Part shown: in pieces, positions 49,221-57,825 of the stretch
Layout of the letters: each line of letters starts with the position of its first letter
How positions within the stretch are numbered: position 1 is the stretch's first letter
Source of the DNA: Leifsonia aquatica H1aii
GTDB lineage: Bacteria; Actinomycetota; Actinomycetes; Actinomycetales; Microbacteriaceae
Assembly: GCF_000633535.1 (NCBI RefSeq)
Contig: NZ_AYMR01000003.1
Span: forward strand, 1-63,684
Direction: 5' to 3'
DNA: 63,684 nucleotides
The notes under the pieces: model-generated
The model's input: the letters and a program-made list of their open reading frames with translations, nothing else
What the model was told of the DNA's origin: nothing
Databases searched by the model: none
Translations under genes and position numbers: made by a program

Positions 49221-50165
49221 TCAGGGCAGCAGCAGCACCTTCCCGCCCGGATGGCCGGACTCCACCAGCCGGGCCGCGTCGGCGGCGTCGGCGAGCGGGA
49301 AGGTGCGGGCGATGTCCACCTCGAACTCGCCGCGCGCGATGAGATCCAGCACCAGCGCGTAGGCCTCGTCGCGCAGCGCGTTCTGCTCGGCCGTGAGGGG
49401 CACCGGGTTGCCGCCGGCCCAGGCCTGGATGCCGAGCTCGGCCGCGCGGCCGCCGACCACGACGGTCCCGATGCGCGACCGGTCGTCGACCAGGGCGAAC
49501 GACGTCTCCAGCGCCTCCTCGCTGCCGACCGCGTCCAGGATGCGGTCGAAGCCCCGCGGGGCGGCCGCGCGCAGTCGCTCGAGCAGCCCATCGCCGTACG
49601 CGACCGGAGTGGCGCCCAGTTCTCGCAGTCGTTCGTGGTTGGCGGGGGAGGCGGTGGCGACGACCGTCGCTCCCGCCCGCCGTGCGAGCTGCACGGCCGC
49701 GCGCCCGACCGCGCCGGACCCGCCGTGGATCAGGAGGGTCTCGCCGTCCGCGACGCCGAGCGAGACGAGCGCCTGGTGTGCCGTGCTCACCGGGATGCCG
49801 ATCGACGCGGCCTGCTCCCAGGTCACCCCGGCGGGCTTGGCGACGAGCTGCGCGGCGTCCGCCACGAGATGGGTCGTATAGGCGCCCTTCGCCCCGCGGA
49901 CCACGACCTCGTCGCCGACGGTCCAGCCCTCGACACCCTCGCCGAGCTCGAGGATCGTCCCGGCCGCGTCGCCTCCCGGCACCCGCGGCCCGGTGAAGGG
50001 GCCGCTCGGGCGGCCGCCGCTGCGCAGCTTGCCGTCGATCGGGTTCACGCCCGCCGCACGCACGCGGACCACCACGCCGCCCGGGGGCGCCGACGGGTCG
50101 GGGATGCGGGTGACCTCCAGGACCTCGGGCCCGCCCAACTGCTCGTACTGCACCACGGTCGCCAT
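49221..50165 (-). CDS. Zinc-independent MDR oxidoreductase (quinone reductase-like)
   Basis: A 314-residue NADPH-dependent medium-chain reductase. Residues 1-120 form the GroES-like domain (VRAAGVNPIDGKLRSGG), and IHGGSGAVGRAAVQLARRAGA is the Rossmann nucleotide loop. Zinc ligands of alcohol dehydrogenases are missing, so quinones or enones are likelier substrates. GGGG precedes ATG 50165. A long palindrome separates it from the AraC-type regulator upstream, so they are probably separate transcripts. Confidence 0.88.
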   Translation of the reverse strand: MATVVQYEQLGGPEVLEVTRIPDPSAPPGGVVVRVRAAGVNPIDGKLRSGGRPSGPFTGPRVPGGDAAGTILELGEGVEGWTVGDEVVVRGAKGAYTTHLVADAAQLVAKPAGVTWEQAASIGIPVSTAHQALVSLGVADGETLLIHGGSGAVGRAAVQLARRAGATVVATASPANHERLRELGATPVAYGDGLLERLRAAAPRGFDRILDAVGSEEALETSFALVDDRSRIGTVVVGGRAAELGIQAWAGGNPVPLTAEQNALRDEAYALVLDLIARGEFEVDIARTFPLADAADAARLVESGHPGGKVLLLP

Positions 50166-50283
50166 CGCGCGTCCCCTTCTCGTCGGCCGGCGTCTCCGGC
50201 CTCCCCAGGATGCAGCCCCCGCGGCCGCCCGCGCATTCCCGTGCGACGCCGTGTTGCGTCCGCCCGCCCCGCGAGCGCCCCAT

Positions 50284-50367
50284 CCAGTGGTCGCGACACG
50301 CCGCGCCCGGCCCGAGCGGCGCGGCGTGTCGCGACCACTGGTTCCGCCCCGGGACCACTGGTCGCGC
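50284..50367. repeat. Intergenic palindrome with perfect 23-bp arms (family C)
   Basis: Arms at 50284-50306 and 50319-50341 are perfect complements (23 bp) around a 12-base loop. A third partial arm follows at 50351-50367. The core GACACGCCGCGC is shared with 27077-27124. It lies downstream of the AraC-type gene and upstream of the MDR reductase (both minus), so it could terminate the former. Confidence 0.85.
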
Positions 50368-50398
50368 GGGGTGGGCGCCGAGCGCGTGGGAGCGTCGG

Positions 50399-51373
50399 TC
50401 AGTGCATCGCGACCGGCTGCGCCTCCCGCTGCGCGAACGCCGCCCGGTAGCGCGTGGGAGGCACGCCCACCTCCTGGTCGAAGTGGTGGCGCAGCAGGGT
50501 GGCGCTGCCGAAGCCGCAGCGGCGGGCGACCTCGTCGACGGGGAGGTCGGTGGTCTCCAGCAGCAGCCGCGCGTGCAGCACGCGCTGCGTCGTGAGCCAC
50601 TGCATCGGGGAGACGCCGGTCTCGGCGACGAACTTGCGCGAGAAGCTGCGGGTCGACATGTGGGTGTGCGCGGCCAGAGCGCTGACGGTGTGGTTCTCGT
50701 CGAGCCGGTCGGTCAGGTATTCGATCAGTTCGCTGAAGGTGTCGTCCGCGCAGTCGGAGACCGGCTTGTCGATGTACTGCCGCTGGCCCCCGTCGCGCTG
50801 CGGCGGTACCACCATGTTGCGGGCGATGGCGTTGGCGGCGCTGCTGCCGAGCTCGCGCCGGACGAGGTGCAGGCAGGCGTCGATGCCGGCGGACGTCCCG
50901 GCGCTGGTGATCACGTCGCCGTCATCGATGAACAGCACATCCGGGTTCACGCGGGCCTCGGGGAACCGGCGCTGCAGAGCCTCGGCGTAGCGCCAGTGGG
51001 TCGTGCACTCGCGGCCGTCGAGAAGGCCGGCCTCGCCGAGCACGAAGGCGCCCGAGCAGACGCTGAGCAGGGTGGCGCCGCGGGCGGAGGCGCGACGCAG
51101 GGCGTCGAGCAGCTCCTCCGGGTACGACGCGCGGATGTTCGCGGCGGGGAGGGCGATGAGGTCGGCGTCGTCCATCGCGCTCAGGTCGTACGGCGCGAGG
51201 ACGTGCACGCCGTTCGGGCCGACGACGGGCGCTTCCGGGTCGATGGCGCAGACCCGGAAGTCGAACGGCTCCAGCCCGGCGTAGCTGCGGTCGAGGCCGA
51301 AGACCTCGCAGACGACGCCGAACTCGAACATGGCGAACTCGTCGATGAGTGGCACCGCGACGGATCTCAACAT
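50399..51373 (-). CDS. GlxA/FtrA-type AraC-family regulator with DJ-1/PfpI domain
   Basis: A 324-residue regulator. Residues 1-185 form a DJ-1/PfpI-like sensing domain (LLSVCSGAFVLGEAGLLDGR carries the nucleophile-elbow cysteine and THW follows), and residues 220-315 form two AraC helix-turn-helix motifs (MSTRSFSRKF, and VDEVARRCGFGSATLLRHHF). ATG 51373 is chosen because TACCAT ends six bases upstream, giving a leaderless start. Direct repeats in the upstream gap suggest autoregulation and control of the divergent small gene. Confidence 0.9.
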   Translation of the reverse strand: MLRSVAVPLIDEFAMFEFGVVCEVFGLDRSYAGLEPFDFRVCAIDPEAPVVGPNGVHVLAPYDLSAMDDADLIALPAANIRASYPEELLDALRRASARGATLLSVCSGAFVLGEAGLLDGRECTTHWRYAEALQRRFPEARVNPDVLFIDDGDVITSAGTSAGIDACLHLVRRELGSSAANAIARNMVVPPQRDGGQRQYIDKPVSDCADDTFSELIEYLTDRLDENHTVSALAAHTHMSTRSFSRKFVAETGVSPMQWLTTQRVLHARLLLETTDLPVDEVARRCGFGSATLLRHHFDQEVGVPPTRYRAAFAQREAQPVAMH

Positions 51374-51379
51374 CCCCTC

Positions 51380-51451
51380 ATGGTACTGGCCGAATCTTTG
51401 CGAAGATAGACCCAGAGCCATCTCGTGGCCGATTCTTTACGCTCGTAACGT
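51380..51451. promoter_or_regulatory. Divergent leaderless promoters with paired direct-repeat operators
   Basis: TGGCCGAATCTTTGCG (51387-51402) and TGGCCGATTCTTTACG (51426-51441) are direct repeats 39 bases apart, as AraC proteins often bind. The first abuts the regulator's -10 (TACCAT on the minus strand, 51385-51380). The second overlaps the -35 region of TAACGT (51446-51451), the -10 of the 51459 gene. Confidence 0.7.
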
Positions 51452-51458
51452 CTATGAC

Positions 51459-51677
51459 ATGGCTAACACGACCTGGACACCGGGCATAGAACACGGCTGG
51501 ATCGCCCATCCGGCCCGCACCGTGGACGGCGGTCAGCCGCCGCGCCGCCGCCGCTTCGTGCTGAGCGACTGGCTCGCCTCCGCGATCGCGGCGCGCGGCG
51601 GCACGCCCTCTCGGGAGACCGAGCGCGCACTCTCCGACCTGCGCGCCGTGCGCGACGCCCGGGACCCGCGCGCCTGA
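51459..51677 (+). CDS. Small hypothetical protein divergent from the AraC-type regulator
   Basis: A 72-residue protein of unknown family: an N-terminal Trp-containing stretch (MANTTWTPGIEHGWIAHPAR), then an Arg-rich segment and a short helix (VLSDWLASAIAARGG). ATG 51459 lies seven bases after TAACGT, without a ribosome site, so it is apparently leaderless. The operator copy at its -35 position suggests it is a direct target of the neighbouring regulator. Confidence 0.6.
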   Translation: MANTTWTPGIEHGWIAHPARTVDGGQPPRRRRFVLSDWLASAIAARGGTPSRETERALSDLRAVRDARDPRA

Positions 51678-51739
51678 GCCTGCGTCGCTCCAGACTCCGC
51701 GGTTCCGGGGTCGGCATCCCCGCCCCCTAGGGTGAGGGG

Positions 51740-52396
51740 ATGGATGTGACTGCGCGCGGATTCCTCTTCGACATGGACGGCACCCTCGTCGACTCGACGC
51801 CGGTCGTCGAGCACGTGTGGGGCGAGTTCAGTGCCGCGCACGGGCTCGATGCCTCCGCCGTGCTCGACTATGCGCACGGCCGGCCCGCTCCTGCGACGGT
51901 CGCGCATTTCCTCCCGCAGTACTCGGCCGAGGAGCGCGAGCGGATGACCGACCACCTGTTGCAGGAGGAGGTCACCCGCACCGACGGGATCGTCGAGATC
52001 CCGGGCGCCGTCGCGCTGATCGCGGCGCTGGTGGACGCCGGCGCTCCCGTCGCGCTGGTCACCAGCGCCCCGCTGCCGCTCGCGGTCGCCCGGATGGAGG
52101 CGGCCGGGGTCCCGCTCCCGGCGGTCGTGGTGACGCCCGCCGACGTCGAGCACGGCAAGCCCGCGCCCGACCCCTACCTGCTCGGCGCACGGCGGCTCGG
52201 CGTGCCGATCGGCGAGTGCGTGGTCTTCGAAGACGTCGAGGCGGGGCTGCGCGCCGGCATCGACGCGGGCGCGCGCACGGTCGTCGTCGGGTCGTATGCG
52301 TCGCCGCTCACCGAGGGACTCACCCGCCTGCCAGACCATCGCGGCGTCACCGTGACCGCCGCCGCCGGCGGCGCCTTCCGCCTCCGCACCCCCTAA
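51740..52396 (+). CDS. HAD-superfamily sugar-phosphatase-like hydrolase
   Basis: A 218-residue HAD-IA phosphatase: DMDGTLVDS (Asp11/Asp13) is motif I, VTSAP is motif II, and HGKPAPDPYLLGA plus VFEDVEAGLRAG are motifs III and IV. It is closest by eye to the GPP/DOG group that dephosphorylates glycerol phosphate or deoxysugar phosphates. TAGGGT (51728-51733) ends six bases before ATG 51740; GAGGGG directly touches the ATG and is too close to act as a ribosome site. Confidence 0.88.
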   Translation: MDVTARGFLFDMDGTLVDSTPVVEHVWGEFSAAHGLDASAVLDYAHGRPAPATVAHFLPQYSAEERERMTDHLLQEEVTRTDGIVEIPGAVALIAALVDAGAPVALVTSAPLPLAVARMEAAGVPLPAVVVTPADVEHGKPAPDPYLLGARRLGVPIGECVVFEDVEAGLRAGIDAGARTVVVGSYASPLTEGLTRLPDHRGVTVTAAAGGAFRLRTP

Positions 52397-52414
52397 CCCC
52401 TCGTCTCCCGCCCG

Positions 52415-52470
52415 CACATTCGGCACGAATGTGGAGAATGGTGGCCGCATTCTCGACATTCGGCACGAAT
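52415..52470. repeat. Compound hairpin repeat
   Basis: Two adjacent perfect hairpins, CACATTC-GGCAC-GAATGTG (52415-52433) and GAGAATG-GTGGCCG-CATTCTC (52434-52454), then a second copy of ACATTCGGCACGAAT (52416-52430 and 52456-52470). The motifs GGCACGAAT and AGAATG also occur in family A, so this may be a rearranged relative. It lies between two plus-strand genes. Confidence 0.75.
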
Positions 52471-52517
52471 ATCGCCGGGGATGAGACCGGTCCCGCGGCG
52501 TTGGTAGGTTGGGGAGC

Positions 52518-53519
<1,002 letters not shown>

Positions 53520-53539
53520 CCTCCCGCGCCCCACCACCG

Positions 53540-53635
53540 CGCGCCGAGACGGCGAAATGTGGCACGAATCGCACCGAGGCGGCGGATGATCCGCCGCCTC
53601 GGTGTGCTCGGTGTGCTCGGTGTGCTCGGTGCGCT
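53540..53635. repeat. Family A palindrome copy 4 plus 9-bp tandem repeat
   Basis: CACCGAGGCGGCGG (53572-53585) pairs perfectly with 53591-53604 (14-bp arms, ATGAT loop), preceded by the family A block CGCGCCGAGACGGCGAA. Right after it CGGTGTGCT repeats four times (53600-53635). It lies between convergent stops and is a likely bidirectional terminator. Confidence 0.8.
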
Positions 53636-53643
53636 CGGGACGG

Positions 53644-54009
53644 TCAGAAGGCGAAGAGCTGTCCCAGCACGACCAGCAGGATCAGCAGGATCACCACGAC
53701 CGCGCCGATCACGGTGATCGTGCGGGCGGAGAGCTTCGCGATCCCGTAGCCGACGATGAACGGCAGGGCGAGGCAGGCGAGCGCGAGCACCCACCAGAAC
53801 GCCTGGAACCCGAACTGCGACGCCGACTCCAGACGCCCGCCGAACAGGCGCTGCGTGGCCGGATGCGTCGCGAACGCGATGCTTGCCGTCAGCGGATAGG
53901 CGATCAGGACGGCGGTGACCAGTCCGGCCAGCGCTCCCCAGAGCCCGCGGCGGTCGCCGATCTCGAGAGTGGTCTCCTGGTGCGGCCCCTGACGGCTCTT
54001 CGTGCTCAT
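53644..54009 (-). CDS. Three-helix membrane protein, unknown function
   Basis: A 121-residue protein with three transmembrane segments (LWGALAGLVTAVLIAYPLT, FWWVLALACLALPFIVGYG and VIGAVVVILLILLVVLGQLF) and a short hydrophilic start. I do not recognise the family; similar small proteins occur in Microbacteriaceae. TATGCT on the minus strand (54022-54017) ends seven bases before ATG 54009, indicating a leaderless gene and fixing the start. Confidence 0.72.
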   Translation of the reverse strand: MSTKSRQGPHQETTLEIGDRRGLWGALAGLVTAVLIAYPLTASIAFATHPATQRLFGGRLESASQFGFQAFWWVLALACLALPFIVGYGIAKLSARTITVIGAVVVILLILLVVLGQLFAF

Positions 54010-54061
54010 GCGGCACAGCATATCGACGGTGGCCCACCGGGCACGAGGGGGACATCCCCGG

Positions 54062-54195
54062 TTGACTGCACCGTCTACTCCACCGTTACGCTGGAGGGGT
54101 CAGCCGGTCCGCCCAGTGCGCGCTAGGGGGCGTCTCGAACGGACCGGTGGCTTACCCGAATGCCCGTATGGGAGTGGTGCCCCACTCCCATACGG
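54062..54195 (+). ncRNA. Candidate small structured RNA
   Basis: TTGACT (54062-54067), 19 bases, TACGCT (54087-54092) is a fair promoter that leads into no open frame. Downstream, CCGGTCCG (54104-54111) pairs with CGGACCGG (54140-54147), and the region ends in a perfect 14-bp hairpin with a four-base loop (54164-54177 with 54182-54195). A transcript of about 100 bases starting near 54099 and ending at that hairpin would be well folded. There is no match to 4.5S, 6S or tmRNA that I can see. The hairpin could instead just be the terminator of the minus-strand operon. Confidence 0.35.
54164..54195. terminator. Perfect 14-bp hairpin, probable terminator
   Basis: CCGTATGGGAGTGG and its exact complement flank a four-base loop, TGCC. 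It lies 55 bases past the stop of the IMPase-like gene on the minus strand and may end that operon. Confidence 0.8.
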
Positions 54196-54249
54196 CCGCG
54201 GGTGGGGCGACGTCGCGCGCATCGCGGGCCTGATCGGCGCCCGCTCGGC

Positions 54250-55170
54250 CTACGGCCTCACCGACCCGATGCTCGCGACGCCGGGCTCGGCTTCAGCCGC
54301 CGCACCCGCCGCTGCACCCGCCGCCGCGCCCGCCGCCGCACCCGCCGCCGCACCCGCCGCTGCACCCGCCGCCGCGCCCGCCTCGGCCGCCGCACCCTCC
54401 CACAGCCGGAACAGCTCGTCCGCGACGTCCGGTGCAGCGACCAGGATGCCGCCCTCGGACGGGAACAGGGTGGGGCGCCCGGTGCGGTCGAGGACGACGG
54501 CGCCGGCCTCGTGTGCGATCAGGGCCGAGGCGAGGTGGTCGATCGGGCTGAACCGGTGGATGATCGCGCCGCTGCCGCGTCCGGCCGCGGGGCCGAGCAG
54601 GGTGAGGGTGCCCGACCCCATGATGCGGAGCGTGCAGTAGACGTCGGTCAGGCGGCGGGAGAGTCCGCTCAGGCCGGGCCACGCGCGGTGACCGGCGAGT
54701 TCGCTGCCCACCACGCCGCCGCGGAGGGCGCCGCCCGGGGCGATGGTGAGGGTGTCGCCGTCGCGGCGGGCGCCCTGCCCTGCGATCGCGTCGAAGAGGG
54801 CGTCGTGCCACGGGTCGGCGACGACACCCAGCACGGGCCGGTCGTCGACGGCCAATGCCAGTGAGAACGCGGTCCAGGGGAGGCCGTTGGCGAGGTTGGC
54901 GGTGCCGTCGACCGGGTCGAGGTACCAGGTGGGGCGTCCGCCGACCGCCGTGCCGCCGAATTCCTCGCCGACGAAGGCGTGGTCGGGGAAGCGGTCGAGC
55001 ACGACCTCCCGGACGCGCAGCTCGACCGAGCGGTCGAGTTCGGTGACCAGGTCGGCGGGGTCAGCCTTGGTGGAGACGGTGGTGACGCGGTGCGACCGGG
55101 TCTCCGCCGCCGCCCATTCCGCGAGTTCGAGGGCCAGTGTGCGGGCGGCGAGGGTGTCGTCGGGGGTCAT
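54250..55170 (-). CDS. Inositol-monophosphatase-family enzyme
   Basis: A 306-residue Mg-dependent phosphatase of the IMPase/SuhB fold. VGEEFGG holds the metal-binding Glu, WYLDPVDGTANLANGLPW is the DPxDGT signature, and SPIDHLASALIAHEAGAVV matches the C-terminal D-motif (WDxAAG position). The last about 45 residues are an (AAAG)n tail coded by a 12-bp minisatellite and are not part of the fold. ATG 55170 overlaps the GDPD stop. It would remove phosphate from the polyol phosphate freed by the phosphodiesterase. Confidence 0.9.
   Translation of the reverse strand: MTPDDTLAARTLALELAEWAAAETRSHRVTTVSTKADPADLVTELDRSVELRVREVVLDRFPDHAFVGEEFGGTAVGGRPTWYLDPVDGTANLANGLPWTAFSLALAVDDRPVLGVVADPWHDALFDAIAGQGARRDGDTLTIAPGGALRGGVVGSELAGHRAWPGLSGLSRRLTDVYCTLRIMGSGTLTLLGPAAGRGSGAIIHRFSPIDHLASALIAHEAGAVVLDRTGRPTLFPSEGGILVAAPDVADELFRLWEGAAAEAGAAAGAAAGAAAGAAAGAAAGAAAGAAAEAEPGVASIGSVRP
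54296..54379 (-). repeat. 12-bp x 7 minisatellite at the 3' end of the IMPase-like gene
   Basis: Seven exact-length units of GCCGCCGCACCC (plus strand) with two variants that recur in the order A-B-C-A-A-B-C, implying duplication of a larger block. It encodes the Ala/Gly tail. Slippage would change tail length without a frameshift. Confidence 0.9.
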
Positions 55171-55967
55171 CGGTGCCCTTCCGGGGTGGAGATCGGGGTG
55201 GAGATCGGGGTGGTGGTCGGAGTGGAGTTCGGAGTGGAGGCCGGGGTCGGCGCAGGGTCGGCCACCGTCGCCCGATCGGCCGCGATCATCGCCTGGAGCC
55301 GGTCGAGCCGGTTCGTCGTGATGGTGTCCACGCCGAGGGCGAAGGCGCGGGCGAGGTCGTCGGGCTCATCGAGCGTCCACACCGTCACCGGGAGGCCGAG
55401 GTCGTGCACGCCGCGCACGAACGCGTCGTCGGCGATGGGGAACGGGACGTTGACCGTCACCGGGTGGAGGCCGGCGAGCTCGGCCGCGGTCGGCACCCGC
55501 AGGGCGCGCCACGGCAGCCAGATGCGCGCCTCGGCGTCGAGGGAGCGGAGCACCCGCATCCCGTCGAGGTCGCCGCACCAGTCGACGACGACGCCCGAGG
55601 CCGCGACGACCGCGTGCGCGGGGGCGGCGAAGCGGGCGTCGTCCATGTCGATCACCAACCGGCTCGTCGCCGTGGACGCGTTCGGACCGGCGAAGAGGGC
55701 GAGCACCTCGGTCAGCAGCGGCGGCCGATCGTCGGGTCCTCCGAACGCGGCGAGGTCGGCCGTCGGGACCTCGGCGATCGGGCGCGGGTCGTCCCAGAGC
55801 CGCGCGAGGGTCGCGTCGTGCAGCACGACCACCTCGCCGTCGGCCGTGAGCCGCACGTCGATCTCGACGATGTCGGCGCCTTTCGCGATGGCGGACCGCA
55901 CAGCGGGGAGGGTGTTCTCGCGGAACACGGACGAGTCGCCGCGGTGCGCGGACGCGCGCGGGCTCAT
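55167..55967 (-). CDS. Glycerophosphodiester phosphodiesterase (GDPD)
   Basis: A 266-residue TIM-barrel phosphodiesterase that splits glycerophosphodiesters into glycerol 3-phosphate and an alcohol. AHRGDSSVFRENTLPA is the N-terminal signature (His-Arg, Glu-Asn), and EIDVRLTADGEVVVLHDATL holds the metal ligands and catalytic His. It lacks a signal peptide, so it is cytoplasmic and acts after import. The C-terminus carries an STP-repeat tail. It overlaps both neighbours by ATGA/TCAT junctions. Confidence 0.92.
   Translation of the reverse strand: MSPRASAHRGDSSVFRENTLPAVRSAIAKGADIVEIDVRLTADGEVVVLHDATLARLWDDPRPIAEVPTADLAAFGGPDDRPPLLTEVLALFAGPNASTATSRLVIDMDDARFAAPAHAVVAASGVVVDWCGDLDGMRVLRSLDAEARIWLPWRALRVPTAAELAGLHPVTVNVPFPIADDAFVRGVHDLGLPVTVWTLDEPDDLARAFALGVDTITTNRLDRLQAMIAADRATVADPAPTPASTPNSTPTTTPISTPISTPEGHR
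55183..55242 (-). repeat. 12-bp x 5 minisatellite at the 3' end of the GDPD gene
   Basis: Five units of the type GGGGTGGAGATC (plus strand) encode a Ser-Thr-Pro-rich tail (STPNSTPTTTPISTP). The first two units are identical; the others have one to four changes. Confidence 0.85.
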
Positions 55968-56992
55968 GCCGGCACCGCTTCCGCGTGCTCGAGCAGGCGT
56001 CCGTCGCGGTAGGCCAGGGCAGACGACACGGCGGCGAACCCCACGCTCCCGAGCTGCGGCGCCGGTCCGGGGACGTAGGCGGACAGGGTCACGTCGTCGC
56101 GCCGCAGCCGCAGCTCGCTGAAGTGCCCGTGCGGCACGACGCGCTCCACCACGGCGCGCAGTCCACCCGGCACCGGGACCGTGGTGAACGACACATGCTC
56201 GGGGCGGATCCCGACCACGTCGTGGCCGGCGACGACGCGGGTGCCGTCGAACGAGCCCTCGAACCGGTTGAGCGCGCCGATGAAGGTCGCGACGAACTCG
56301 GTCGCCGGCCGGGCGTACAGCTCGGCCGGGGTGGTGAACTGCTCGATCCGGCCGGCGTTCATCACGGCGACCCGGTCGGAGATCGACAGCGCCTCCTCCT
56401 GGTCGTGCGTGACGATGACGGTGGTGATGCCGAGCCGCTGCTGCAGGTCGCGGATGTCCTCCCGGACCTTGACCCGCAGCTTGGCGTCCAGGTTGCTGAG
56501 GGGTTCGTCGAGCAGGAGCACGTCCGGCTCCTGCACCAAGGCACGGGCGAGGGCGACGCGCTGCTGCTCACCGCCGGAGATGCGCGGCGGCCGGGAGTCG
56601 CGGTGGTGCAGGAGGTTGACCAGGCCGAGCATCGCCTCCACGCGCTCCGTCACCTCGGCCCGCGGCAGCCGGCGCAGGCGGAGTGGGTAGGCGACGTTCT
56701 TCGCCACGGTCAGGTGCGGCCAGAGCGCGTAGTTCTGGAACACCATCGCGCTCGGCCGCTTCTCGGGCCCGAGCGGGGTGACGTCCCGCCCCGCCATGGC
56801 GATCGTGCCGGCATCGGGGGAGAGGAAGCCGGCGATCATCCGCAGGGTGGTGGTCTTTCCGCAGCCGGAGGGTCCCAGCAGGGAGACCAGCTCACCGCGT
56901 TCGACGGTGAGGTCGAGGTCGTCGATGATGGTCCGGCCGCCCAGCCTCTTGGTGAGCGAGGTCAGCCGCAGTCCGTCGGTGGGTGGCGTCAT
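55964..56992 (-). CDS. ABC transporter ATPase (UgpC/PotA/FbpC type)
   Basis: A 342-residue importer ATPase. Walker A GPSGCGKTTT, Q-loop FQNYALWPH, signature ISGGEQQR, Walker B VLLLDEPLSNLDAK and the switch histidine in VTHDQEEA are all present. The C-terminal region (about 240-342) is a TOBE-like domain (GIRPEHVSF). It is the fourth gene of a tightly overlapping operon and probably powers the two upstream permeases. Confidence 0.93.
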   Translation of the reverse strand: MTPPTDGLRLTSLTKRLGGRTIIDDLDLTVERGELVSLLGPSGCGKTTTLRMIAGFLSPDAGTIAMAGRDVTPLGPEKRPSAMVFQNYALWPHLTVAKNVAYPLRLRRLPRAEVTERVEAMLGLVNLLHHRDSRPPRISGGEQQRVALARALVQEPDVLLLDEPLSNLDAKLRVKVREDIRDLQQRLGITTVIVTHDQEEALSISDRVAVMNAGRIEQFTTPAELYARPATEFVATFIGALNRFEGSFDGTRVVAGHDVVGIRPEHVSFTTVPVPGGLRAVVERVVPHGHFSELRLRRDDVTLSAYVPGPAPQLGSVGFAAVSSALAYRDGRLLEHAEAVPA

Positions 56993-57003
56993 CGTGTGGT
57001 CCT

Positions 57004-57825
57004 TCACTTGATCTGGAAGCCCTCGGCCAGCTGGCCGCCCATCACGTGCTTGCGCACGGCGAGCAGCAGGACCACCGAGGGGATGGCGAGCAGAATCGAG
57101 AACACGGCCGCGACCTGCTTGGGGAAGTTGAGGACGAGGCTGTACATCTCGGTGGGCATGGTGAGGATGTCGGGGGCTCCGACGAGGTAGGTGCCCTGCG
57201 CCTCGTCGAAGGCGGCGAGGAAGGCCATCACGGCTCCGACGAGGATGCCGGGGAGCGCGAGGCGCAGCGTCACGGTCAGGAACACGCGAACCCGCGAGGC
57301 GCCCGCATCCCGTGCCGCCTCCTCCAGTGCGCGGGGGACGGCGGCGAACGCGGCGGCCGGGATCCAGGTCATGAAGACGATGGTGCCGAGCAGCTGGACC
57401 ACGACGACGCCCGCGATCGTGTTCATCAGGCCGAGGGCGTAGTAGAGGGAGGCCAGCGTGGCGAACAGGCCCATCCGGGGGAAGGCGTTGGTGGCGAACA
57501 GGCCGATCAGGAACAGCCGCCGGCCCGGGAACTCGAACCGGGCGAACGCGTAGGCGGCGGGCAGGCAGACCGCGGCCGACACCAGGACGACGATCGGGGT
57601 GATCAGGAGGGAGTTCTGCACGGAGGATCCGAGCGCCGGGTCCGAGAAGACGGTCTGCCACCAGCGCAGCGTCCACGAGTCGGGCAGCAGGTTCGGATAC
57701 GTCCAGCTGCCGGCGAACGCGTGGGCGCCGAGCCAGACCAGCGGGCCCAGCACGAACACGAGCAGCACGAGCGCGAAGACGGCTGTGCCCGTCGTGCGGA
57801 GCGCGGTGGAGACGGCGCGGGGCAT
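57004..57825 (-). CDS. ABC transporter permease (PotC/UgpE-like)
   Basis: A 273-residue permease with six helices. The EAA loop is EEAARDAGASRVRVFLTVTL. The ATG at 57825 shares a base with the previous stop (TGATG), so synthesis of the two permeases is coupled. The periplasmic stretch SWTYPNLLPDSWTLRWW is typical of the molybdate/iron/polyamine permease group. Confidence 0.92.
   Translation of the reverse strand: MPRAVSTALRTTGTAVFALVLLVFVLGPLVWLGAHAFAGSWTYPNLLPDSWTLRWWQTVFSDPALGSSVQNSLLITPIVVLVSAAVCLPAAYAFARFEFPGRRLFLIGLFATNAFPRMGLFATLASLYYALGLMNTIAGVVVVQLLGTIVFMTWIPAAAFAAVPRALEEAARDAGASRVRVFLTVTLRLALPGILVGAVMAFLAAFDEAQGTYLVGAPDILTMPTEMYSLVLNFPKQVAAVFSILLAIPSVVLLLAVRKHVMGGQLAEGFQIK

Noticed and set aside
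54296-54379. Regular short repeats considered as a CRISPR-like array
   Set aside because: The units are contiguous 12-mers without spacers, lie inside a coding frame, and no cas genes are present.
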